Source: Hirudinaria manillensis
Taxonomy: Eukaryota > Annelida > Clitellata > Hirudinida > Hirudinidae
Assembly: GCA_034509925.1 (NCBI GenBank)
Contig: CM067537.1
Coordinates: 9,442,001 to 9,506,000, forward strand
DNA length: 64,000 nt
Direction of reading: 5' to 3'
Under the pieces are notes generated by a model, which was not told where the DNA came from, did not search any database, and was given only the letters and a program-made list of their open reading frames with translations. Positions 29,330-40,185 of the stretch are shown piece after piece (position 1 is the first letter of the stretch; every line of letters begins with the position of its first letter). Both the position numbers and the translations under genes were made by a program.

Positions 29330-30486
29330 CTTTGAAAGATTTCTATAACGTATAAATATAAATTCAATAAAATTCCCGACGATCGTATAACGCAAAGCAC
29401 GACAAAAAAACTCAGAAACCCGACTGACCGAGACGAAAGCAACAAGGCAAACGACTTTGAGTGAGAAAGGAAGATGGACCTCACGCGCAATACCAGTAAA
29501 CTTCAAAAAAAGTCAAATAGTAAAATTATTTATTTTAATAGATTATTAATTAGCATCTTTTTAATAATGTAAATATAGTTATATTTTTTATTTTTATAAT
29601 AAATCATACCGGCCACAAAATGTTAAATAATTAGATTTAACCACTTTATGTAAACATTTTGTTATAATCATTAAATTGTTCAAAAAAATATCTAAATAAT
29701 AAGTTTAAATTAAATTCAAAATCAAATTTTACAATAACCAGAGACTCAATTTTGGGTGGGACATGCGATGTTACAAATTCGGAGAAAAAGTCTGCATCCT
29801 CTGGAAAAAATTGGATCGTTATAAATGGGCATTGTCAAATATCCTTATCCTGAACATCTAGCAAAGGACATCAAGAAAATATTACTACTTATATTATAAT
29901 ATTGTAGTTTTTTTTTGCCAAATCCTAATATTTCTTATGTCTTGGACACATATCGCAATCGGTGGCGGATCTAGAACACTTTGGCAGAGATGGCAAAATC
30001 TGGAGGAGTGATGAAAATCAAGCAGCGAGGATAGAGGCTGGCGACTAGGGTAACAAGTTTATAAATATTCAATGTAAAGGTTGAATGACTTCCCCGGTCG
30101 TCGAATTTGGATTCTTTCTTAATCTAAATCAGCCACTGAAACTATAGCAGCGGTCGAAGGGGGCATTACCACATTGATTCAAAAAGATCTAAGTATTTTA
30201 AGCTTAGCGACCAGGGTAAGCAGATTCAACTTTGAAATGGTATAGTAAATTTCTCTTTTCTAAATGTTAGGGTTAGATGTTCTAGATCTGCTACTGAATT
30301 GTGACATAACAAGAACATTTTATTTTTTAAAATCTTACTATAACAATAGAATTAAAAAGTATTTAAAGCCTAGCAATATTTTTTTTTAATGAAAATTATT
30401 TTGAAAGAAAACCGACCTACAGCCATCCCCACATAGAATGACTTTAGTTTTGATCGGTCGAACGAGTTGTGTTTTTGGGTTTTGAG
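29330..30486. promoter_or_regulatory. Shared upstream region of the divergent CNBP and OPA3 genes
   Basis: About 1.15 kb between two divergent start codons; it must hold both 5' UTRs and promoters. No precise core promoter can be called. A two-unit TTAGGG motif (GTTAGGGTTAG) lies near 30269. Confidence 0.4.
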
Positions 30487-31244
30487 ATGCCGTTCCCCCT
30501 AATTAAGCTCGGATATTTGGTTGTGAAGCAGATTAGTAAACCGCTAGCTAACATGATTAAAAGCAAAGCTAAAACTACGCCGTTCCTGAGAAATAGGATT
30601 CTGCTGCCACCAGCGCAATGTAAGAGAACATAATGTTACTCCAATCTTAAAGCATGTCTTGCCAGTTAATCTACTTACACATTTTTCCCTTTTGCAAACC
30701 TCCAGTGTATCACAAATTTGACACTACCATCAAAATGAAGTTGCTTGGCATCGGGAAGGTTTCAACAGTCAAACCGCTGAATGAGGATGTGGCCGTAGAT
30801 CTAGCAGCTGATATGTTAGGAGAATTTGTCATATTTTCGATTGCTGCTTCGCTGCTTCTTGCAGAATATAAACGTCAACAATATAAAGACCAAATCAAGG
30901 TATGAATCATGCAATGACAGGACAGCTTTCGGCATGCGTCTTATTTGGATATTTGTTGGAAATTTACTTTTCAACAACTTTTGCAGGAGGACATGCAAAA
31001 CCAAAGACTTCAGAGCCTTGAATCTGAAGTGAAGAAACTAAACACTGTGATAGAAGAACATGACCTTTGGTTAGAAAGAATCTCAAAACAGATCAAAATA
31101 CCTCGCCCGGTATGCCCTTCCACTGAAAACAAGGGTGGGGTTCAAAATGCTGAAAAGGCAACTGATGCCGATTCTCTGCCCACAGAGTTGCCTCCTCATA
31201 TCAGAGACAGCAAATCCAAGATCATTCTACAAGTTTACAAATAA
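30487..31244 (+). CDS. OPA3: OPA3 family mitochondrial protein
   Basis: Three exons (30487-30619, 30706-30899, 30987-31244), phase-consistent, 194 residues. N-terminus MPFPLIKLGYLVVKQISKPL and the following LLPPAQ, VKPLNE and LGEFVIF stretches match the OPA3 family, including the intron after PPAQ. Residues about 90-108 (FVIFSIAASLLLAEY) form the hydrophobic segment. The third exon is a predicted coiled coil (QNQRLQSLESEVKKLNTVI). OPA3 is a mitochondrial membrane protein whose human gene is mutated in optic atrophy and 3-methylglutaconic aciduria; its biochemical role is unsettled. Vertebrate OPA3 is about 180 residues, so length is normal. Confidence 0.92.
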
Positions 31245-32016
31245 GCTAATCCATTAAATAGGAAGAATAAATGGCACGCATGTCGTTGATTATCTTATCG
31301 AGTCATCTCGTACGTCGCTTTCCTCTCAATTATGTTCTGTAAAATTCAGAGGTTATTGCTTCATCATTCCAAGATCTTGTTGGCCACATATGGTTTCTAT
31401 CATCTTATTGCCTGTTTGTGGATTTAATCAGGCATTACTATTATTTCTTGATTATGGTTATACATCACAAATTGCACACATGTTTAATAGCTGAGTGTCT
31501 AGAAACTGTTCTTGGTCCTGAATTTAACTATCCATCACTTAGCCATTTATCACTTACCTGAGATTCCGTTTTTATAAACTTAAACAGAAAGTAAGAAAAT
31601 TTAAACAAAAATTTTAATGTAGCAAGGTATTATTAAGTTTTGTGAATTTTTTATTTTTATGATATAACATTTAGCAACCATATTGATTAATGACACTCGA
31701 TGATAGTACAATAAATTCACCGAGTTTTGCAGTAGATCGAATGCCAGATCGAGACCCAAAACGCACGGCCAATTAATTGATAGCAAAGGTATCGGGATTA
31801 CACAAACCTCCTGTCGCGTTTGGTGCTACAAAGGGCCTCTAATAAAAAATAAAGAAAAATGAAATGGCACACTTTCCTGCAAAATCAAAACCGTACGATG
31901 AAGTCAACAAATGATCTCAGAAATGAAGTGTATTCGATTAACAGCAACACTAGGTATTTAACAATGACAATGTAAAATAGTAATTAAAGCTTTGAGGAAT
32001 TTCATAGAACTGGTGC
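31245..32016. other. Spacer between convergent OPA3 and ZFYVE1 genes
   Basis: AT-rich sequence that should contain both 3' UTRs. AATAAA-like signals occur shortly after the OPA3 stop (GGAAGAATAAATGG near 31261). No further gene seen. Confidence 0.5.
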
Positions 32017-35000
32017 TCAGATATCCTTTCTGTCATAACAGGACCAACACACCCTGACCGGATAGGTCCAGTTTCTCGACATGACGGTCCTGTGGCGAGA
32101 ACAAGCGTCGCAGACGCCTTCTCCGCATCCTCTGCAGTGGTGTATACTTAATATTTCTAGAGACTCCTCGTTGGCCTTGCCCGAGAACCTCATCTGGCCG
32201 TTGCCATCCCTGACCATTTTTGGCACTGGGGTACTGAATTTCCTTTTACAGATGCAACAATCCTCTATCAATTCGTCTTTTACCCAATATGAGGGCCGTG
32301 CACTTTCTTTGATGACCTCTAGGTGGAAAGCAATTTCAAGTGGATGAGTTTTACAAGATTATTATTAAAACTTTCTTAATCTACATAAAGATCTTCAAAG
32401 CAACAGGAAAAAATTTTAAACATAATAGAAAATGCAACCCACCCATTGGATATTTGATGGCAGTTGAGAGAACTCCCAATGTGTTTGTAAAATACTCTCC
32501 AACTTTTCTAGGTAGGAGCTGGCTAGTTGAAATTTCTGGTTTGTAGTGGTCTGCTGTAAAAACTGATGTTGATGACAAAGCACGTGCCAAGGATATTCTT
32601 AAGTTAAACGTTTCGATCGGTATAAATATGATCTCACCCTCCAAAGGATTTGAAAAGCAATCGTCGCAAACCCTCACTGGCTCTTCCCCCCATCCCTTTT
32701 CGGGCACGGGCCTTTTGTTCGTCGAACAGGAGTGGCAGACGCATTTCCCGCACCATCTGCAGTGATGTCTCGTCTTCAGGTTTCCAAACATTTTTCCACA
32801 ACGGCTACAGTTCTGTCGATCGCAAATCATTTTTAAAAATAAAGGATATCTTTTCAATAATTTTAATAAAGTTAATTTAAACAATTCTAGCAAAGGTTTT
32901 TAATTTTTTAATGCAACATACTGGTTTGGTGTTGGGTTCCCAGTATGTCGGCGCAATTTTATCGGCAGCCCAGTTACTGACTGCTTCAACAGGTGCTGCC
33001 CCAACACTGGCCAGAACTCCCCCGATCTGAGTGACTTGTTCGATTAACCTTCGCCCGGTATAATCGTCGTCTTGAAATTCTTTCTCTCCCTGTCAAAATT
33101 ATTTCGAAGTAACATTACAATCAAATTCCATTTGATCATTTTCAGTACAAGTTGTTCAAACTGTTCAACTTGAGTTTAAAACTCACATCACTCCAGACGT
33201 GGTAGTAATCGGTGACGGCTGCCGTGTCAACCGAATCATTTCCATACCAATATTTGTTGCTGGTGTAAATTACTCCACACATTTTGCAATTCAATATATA
33301 CCTAGACATTAGTATATGAATTTATTAAATTCCCGTGTATCTGATCAAAATCATGTAAGGGAGATGTCAAATTAGAATATTTTGAATCCAGTCTCACCCA
33401 GACCACTTCAATTTTGTCAAACTGACAATAAGACCAAAATCTGATGGAGGCATTTTTGGCACAACCCTATTCTTTTCATTGTTTCTTTCATAACAAGTCT
33501 GCAAAAAGATTTGCACATTTAATGTAACAATATTTTAAAATGTTACTCGTGCCTTCTGTTGTTAGAGCAATAATTACGACACAAATGGTAGAAAAATACA
33601 TTGAACTTACTCTGCAATACATGATAGAATTTTGGTGCTTATTGTTGCTCCTGCAAGAACTTCCAGAAGAATGAGGAATGCCAGACTTCAAGTGGTTGCT
33701 GACTTCATCACAGGACACCCTGCAATGCAACCAAATATAGTCAAATCATTAAAAAAACCACTAAAAATTCATTGAATGCTGAGTAAATCTTTTTTAATTA
33801 TAAAACAATTGTTGAAAAAACAAAAGAACATAATTATATTCATACCTGCAAATCTCACAGTGGACTCTGCAGGTAAAAAACTCTTCGAGGTAAAATGAAT
33901 TGCTGGGCTCGAGGTTACCATAACGTGACATTAATCTCTGAAAACAAAAAACAAATTCAATTAAAAATCAATAAAATATGAAATAAAGTTGTTAATATAA
34001 AATTTATAACAGGATACCTGCAAGGCTCTATAAACAAAGACTGGTTTTCTAGGACATCTAAACTTATTATTGAAAAGAATCTTTTGTATTTCACTATTCA
34101 CTCTCCCAAATGAAACTTCTTTCGTGTTCTTGTGGAGATAATGCAGAGACGAATAGAAAATGAAGCTCTCTTTTATTTTCTGCCTCATTCTCTGCTCGAT
34201 GGCATCGGCATATCCTGATAAACGTTTATGTTCGTGTTACGATTGTTTGCATTAATTTGATAATGTTGAAGCTTACAATGAATTAATTTTGAATAAAAAA
34301 ATAATTCTTCTATTGAATTGCACATTGAATAGATAGTAAGAACAAATTACTACCAACTTTCAGAATGTTCTTGACCGACTACGATCGGAGTTTCGTGAAG
34401 GATGATCAAGTCGGGTCCGAGAGTCCTGAGGTTATTTTTCCCGACCTTTAGCTGTCCGCACATGGCTTCCAAAAACGGTCCGTAGTTTTCCATGAAAGTC
34501 AAGGATAACTCCATGAGCAAGTGCACGTTGTCGTTATGGATCACGTGATTGTTTTGGTGGTAAACGACGACATCCGACAGAGCCATTATCTTGAAATTGA
34601 AATAAAAAAATAAATATAAGAGAGCACTAAGAAGGATGAAGACAATAATTGTAGAAAATGGATAACAAACCTTCAACAAGACCCAAGCATTGGGGTTATT
34701 TTTGATGGACTGTATACCCTCCACCATCAAAATGATGGCTGTTAAGGATTGACAATAAGCAGCCCATAAACCCCCAATGGTTGTGGGCCTGAAAATGACC
34801 ACTCCATTGTAGAATGTCTGATTGATCACTTCTGCCAGAGCATTGCTATCGTCTCCGAAAACAGAAATAACTTTCACCTTCATGTCGATCTCGCAACCTA
34901 ATTTCATTATGAAGTCTTCGACGGTCTTAACCTTCAAAGAATACAGTTTGTTAATTAGTTAGGTAATAACTAAATCTTCACATTATACAAATTATATAAT

Positions 35001-35990
35001 TGTACAAAATATGTTTGAAAAAAGAATCGTCGCGGTCGACGCGAAATTAACCGATTCCTTTGGACGTAATGCCGAATAAAATGCCTCACCATGATTTCGT
35101 CGGGTGCATTCAGCAAATGGAAACTGCTTTCGGTATCAAAAAAACTGTCGCTGAGAGGATCGTGATGAATCTCCTCGAATTTAGAACTTTGCTGATCTAA
35201 TTGAAGACGATACATGTGATCGTGCAAGATGAATTTCTGAAACGTAATTGCATTATTGACATTTAAATAAAAATGAACTCATTTAATCATTTCTGCACAT
35301 ATTATAAGTCCTTAAAATTTACATTAAACAATGATTTGAAAGAAGAATAATTTCTTTTATAAACTTCCCTAACCATTAAAAATAAGCATTTAAAATAATA
35401 TTTCAAAGCCTATTCTCATTATTGACATTGACACATCTAGGACATGGCAAGAAAAGCACACATTGGAATATAAACTACCCCAAAGGGTAATATAAATGTA
35501 ATATTAAATCTAAAGCTTAAATATATCTTATTATTTATTTCTCTAAAAGTTAAATATTTATCTAAATTGCAAAGAGCACATGACCTTAATCAATTCAAGT
35601 GATGCTAATTATTCCTATTTCAATCTGCACTGCTGTCAATTGTCATAACTAATCACCTAACCCTAACAAACTGACAAATACATGAGGCACTTCTCAATAT
35701 AATTTTGCTTTAATGTGAGCAATGACATTACGAATGTTAAAACATAATACGTTAATCTATGCACGATGCAGAATGCCAGTCAGACAAACCCTGGAATCTC
35801 GGCCGGTCTTCTGCAATGGATTTTCAGCTTCAGATACAGAGCCATGGTCAACCATCGGGCCCTTAAAGCCAGCAGTAGAAGATGGATGCGAATAAACGAT
35901 TTCATTTATGACAAAATTTGAAGATGCACTGGAGTTTGGAGTTCTCGGTTCTCCTCGTCCTGGACCGGCATTCTCTCGGTCATTTTCCAT
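32017..35990 (-). CDS. ZFYVE1: ZFYVE1/DFCP1-like tandem-FYVE protein with a degenerate NTPase domain
   Basis: Thirteen phase-consistent exons: 35790-35990, 35090-35236, 34671-34931, 34358-34589, 34018-34214, 33846-33937, 33611-33719, 33398-33498, 33187-33301, 32922-33089, 32638-32812, 32443-32553, 32017-32318. They total 2211 bases (736 residues; human is about 777). Family landmarks are WAAY, LHNDN, LGPDLIILHET, a Cys-rich middle, IAPTYWEPN and two C-terminal FYVE fingers (TRHHCRWCGKCVC; SIHHCRGCGEGVC). DFCP1 binds PI3P, marks omegasomes and lipid droplets, and hydrolyses ATP. Here the P-loop position reads GDDSNALA and the Walker B position reads ILMVEG, so nucleotide hydrolysis looks lost. 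I see no N-terminal B-box-like zinc finger. FYVE2 carries an insertion of about 30 residues and lacks the basic residue before HHC. The start codon is uncertain. Confidence 0.88.
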
Positions 35991-36139
35991 CTCTGGAAAG
36001 CTACATTGGTTCCTTCTATTTAAACATCATTGATTCAAAGAAAGGAATAACATTTCAAACAAAAACATATGGCAGCAGCAATCAATTACAAAATCATTAG
36101 TTCAAGATTTTGAGGACGAAATCAACAAATCTTACTCAA

Positions 36140-36295
36140 GGTCTATGTCCTGAAGGATTATAAATTGAGTGTCATCGTTCTGTTTAACGTCAGTCTCTCC
36201 TTGTCCCGAAAAGTGACTGCTTATCCAGCCATTTGTGTGTTGATACTTATCATCTTTGCTTGCTCTCGAAGTGAAACTATTTTTGTCGGGCATCA
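36140..36295 (-). other. Possible 5' exon or uORF of ZFYVE1
   Basis: An ATG-initiated frame (MMPDKNSFTSRASK...) ends at a good donor (GA then GTAAG). Splicing to the acceptor just upstream of the MENDREN start (TTTCCAG then AGATGG) runs into TGA overlapping that ATG, so the two frames do not join. It may be an upstream ORF in the 5' UTR, or the real N-terminus with a sequence error. Confidence 0.35.
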
Positions 36296-37829
36296 TTATG
36301 GGCTCCCTTTACAGATTTAAGATTTTAGATTAACAGCATAAATTGCAGCCAAAAAGAGTTCGCTTTTATCGGGTTAAGATGATACACACTGAAATCACAC
36401 ACCTTTAATATAACAATGATAGCATGAACCTTCTTTAGTATTGAGTCGATTAGTCTCCAAAAATCAAAGATATTTATGGTTTAAAAATGCTTGTAATAAT
36501 AAAAGTAGATGTAATAAATTTATGATAATACAATAAATAGCTAAAATGTTTCTTAAAATATAATCTTGGCAATGATATGATAGAAAATTTATTTTTCGCA
36601 TTATTAATTCTTTCCATTATTAAATTTAGCTATTTACTGGTATTGGCATCAAATTCCACTTTGCTTCAAATTTTCAACATTGATTTTCATTGATGCATTT
36701 AATTATAATACTGTTATATATATAATATATATCGTTGGACTTGTTAAGAAGTCGAATCAATAACTGCTTCAATGCTTATCTTAACATTTTCATTTTCCTA
36801 AATTTCAACGATTTTTAACGTTTAATTAAATAGTCTTAAATGTGCCTAATATGTGATTCCAAATTTCGTTACCTGATTTGATCTGGCTAATCGCTTTAAA
36901 AACTTAAATTAACCTAAGTCAATATGTTTTAAAGTGCCCGAAGACGCAAGATTTTCTTCTCATTTTAATGTGATTTATATTTTGCTTTCATCATTTTTTC
37001 AAGATCTTTAAATCTAGATCTAATTTAGACCAAACTCTAAAAATAACTGGCGGCGCCCAACCCTACACGAAATAATATCGCAATATTCCAAAATATTAAT
37101 AAACAAGACAAACAATGTTAACGGATTTTACCACCGAAGCTAGTTCTAGTTTCAGTTACATGCTAATGGTCAATCGTATAACTGAGACTTCTCTATTGGA
37201 GAAAAGCCATAAAACCAGCAGATTCAGCTTTACCATTTACCTACAGGCATAGTAAAATAATTAGAATGCGCTTATCAGATAAACAATTTAAGAATTCGTG
37301 ACATAATATCAGTCGACCAGCCGGTCAAGAGCCTCAAGTCATAATTCTTATTTTTTTGTAGGAATGAAAAGGATCCATTAAAAGTTGTATCGCGTGCATT
37401 CAATTTTTTTTAAACATAAGTGAGATTCATCCATAAATGCATGCCTTATCAATGGGTCTAACGGTCGTTATGGAAACAAGCAGTATACGGATTAACGACC
37501 ATCTGAGAACAGGATGAAATAGATGCGTTTGACAATAAAATTTCATTAGCATATAACCAAAGTTATGTAAGCTTCGCATATTTCTAAAATACGTAAAATC
37601 TACTAAACGTTAAACATATTTATAACTGAACTTATAAAGCGCCATATGTACAACTTCCTAACAATTAACCTGGCGCCTATTCAAAAAATGATTACAAATT
37701 TTAATATTGTTCCCTTAATTTCGCATGGGAACCCAATTAATGACTTGCCGGCTTTCTTCCATAAATGAAACAACATCGATTTCTATAATCCAACAGCAAC
37801 AATTGCACATCCCCTTAACATCCGTCCTA
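36296..37829. other. Spacer without recognised genes
   Basis: AT-rich DNA with a short TATATATAATATATAT run near 36717. I see no coding or RNA gene. It probably includes the ZFYVE1 promoter. Confidence 0.5.
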
Positions 37830-38264
37830 TCATTTGAATCCTAGATTGCTGGCCTCGTTCGTGTTGTCCCTGTTCGTTTTTTTCAAGACGTTGTCCGAAG
37901 ACTTTTGGAGACCGTCGCTCGTGTTGCCATTGTTAGGGATGTTTCCGCTGATCTCGCAAACGTCGGCATCGTAATTATCGTCCAGAACGACCACAGATAA
38001 CATCCTCGGTTCTCCGTTTTTTCTAAAATCCTCGAGAGGCAGATAACCGACTTCGTGGTCTGACGTCACGAGACTAGAAACGACCTGCGACCTGATCCTA
38101 GACCCGGTGGTCAGGGAGTTTCTGGCTTTTGTTTGCTGGCCTTTCGAAGATTCGGTCGTTTCTTGCGATGTCCCCTGCTTCGCGTGATTGTTCAAAACGG
38201 CAAGCGATGGGTTGTTTTCATCCTGAAAGCTGATAATTCGTAATCGCTTGAAACTTGGTGACAA
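37830..38264 (-). CDS. Unrecognised coding exon, about 144 residues
   Basis: Open frame of 145 codons ending ASNLGFK-stop, rich in Ser, Asn, Thr, Asp and Gln, with a basic start SPSFKRLRIISF and an acidic middle VVLDDNYDADVCE. It begins directly after a plausible acceptor (GTTATAG then TTGTCACC) and has no ATG of its own. It is therefore most likely the last exon of a gene whose 5' exon I could not find. Codon use is GC-richer than the spacer, like the real exons nearby. It looks intrinsically disordered and nuclear in character, but I recognise no family. Confidence 0.45.
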   Translation of the reverse strand: MSPSFKRLRIISFQDENNPSLAVLNNHAKQGTSQETTESSKGQQTKARNSLTTGSRIRSQVVSSLVTSDHEVGYLPLEDFRKNGEPRMLSVVVLDDNYDADVCEISGNIPNNGNTSDGLQKSSDNVLKKTNRDNTNEASNLGFK

Positions 38265-40185
38265 CTATAACAAATGTAACAAATTAGAGGATTTTAATTG
38301 CGCAGTTTCCTACTCAATGAATACTACCTCACATTTCGAACGACCCCTCGAAAAGTACGTGGAAACACAAACATGAGCGAAACTTACTCATTAATAGGCT
38401 GAACGCACCGCGTGACATTTCGTCAGCCAATCAACTACATTGTTCGAAGGGTGCGTTCTTAAAGACGAATTTTGTTATCATCACATCATCACCTTTGTTG
38501 CCAATATGCAGAACATGCACAGTTTTTGACGCTTTACTCATATGTTGGTTCAAAGTTTGTTTTATTAAAAATAGTTTTATTAATTAATTACTTTTCCAAC
38601 ATTTATTTTTGTCAAGGTTTAAAGGAATGAAATGTTTAGATTTACTCAGCTGTTTGTTAACAAAATATATTAACAATTATATTAACACATTATAAAACAC
38701 TTAACAAAATTGTCGTGCATGAAATCATGAATGTACTCGGAAGTAGTATGTAAGTCGTTGCGATCTTATTGTAAGTGGTGGTCACGCAAACTTTTTGAAT
38801 CGTGAGACCTTCATTACGACATCGTGGGTGAAGTTTAAAGTTTCATTTCAGTGACATTCTGTTAAAAGCGTTGTAATGTATGCACGGAGATGCATAATTT
38901 AAACAAAAATTTTTCATTGGAGAACTAGGGATGTATTTGCAGGACTTGATACCAAAGAAGTCAACGGATGACCTTTATTTGCTTTCCCAGGTCAGGTTGA
39001 CCCCACTTACACGCTTTAGAGTGCATGTTTACAGTGTGCACTGTACACTATGCAAGTATATAAGAATGCAAGTACAATACTACAGCATACTATAATATAA
39101 TGTCTTCTGTACATTATGCATCCATCAATGGGGAACTGATATTGGGGAGAAACATTTTGTCCTAAACATTTTTGGAGTCGAGCAGCCCTCGCAATAAGTG
39201 AATCCCTAAATGGCAGGCAGACATCTACTAATTATTCAATCTATCACCGATATGATCATCATCATCACCATCATCCACCACGTGACATTCATTATTGCAA
39301 TCTTTAAATATCTCCATTTTGAGGTCCATAGTTGATGTTTATGACGTCATAGATGCCATCACGATAGCGAATGGTTGAATTGGAGGGTGGGTGGGAGATA
39401 GTAAAGGCAGAATTGAGGGGAGTCTAACGAGGACAATCCAAGATGGCGATGTAATGGTTCATGGACAATCATGGACGCCTCGCAATGTAGATTGAATGAA
39501 AATGATTCGTTAATATACTATTCATGAATTTATTTATTTAATTTAATTTTATTAATTGTTTATTAATTATTAAAAAAAGTAATTTATGGTACATAAAATA
39601 ATGTAGCGCATTCTTTACATGATATAACATGATATAACATGGCATGAAAGACTATGTAGATAGGAGATTACTTATTGTGACTATTTTCTTGTTGTTGATA
39701 TTTTTTGTTGCTTCCCTCTGGGCCTATCATTAGGATGGTCTGATCGATTCCTGTCGAAGACGATTAAATGGCGCAAGAATACACGAGGACAGAAAATGTA
39801 GTCCCCGGTGGCTCTCCGCCCTCTTAATGAAGTGTGCCGGATTTCTTTCGACTTAAACTACGATTTCATTGCTGGGATATTTATGATTTAATTTCTATTG
39901 TAATTATTTTAATTATAAATATTTTATGACGATATGTCACTAAACACGTACAATCTGCAGATGACATCTTGGTGGCAATTTTGGTGAAAGTTTTTAATTA
40001 AGCATCAAAGTATCAAAGCATGATTGCATGAAATCCTAATTATGCATATTTATTTAAAATAATAATAATTATATCCGAATGTTATTCGCTAAGTTTAAAT
40101 TCAACTCGCAATATACATGATATAAACATATGTACATGTATAAATGTATTAAGAATGACTAAACATCTACATATTCTTTAAAGCC
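38265..40185. other. Spacer without recognised genes
   Basis: AT-rich spacer between an unrecognised exon and the 3' end of the LHX gene. No ORF of interest; the part next to 40186 should be LHX 3' UTR. Confidence 0.5.
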
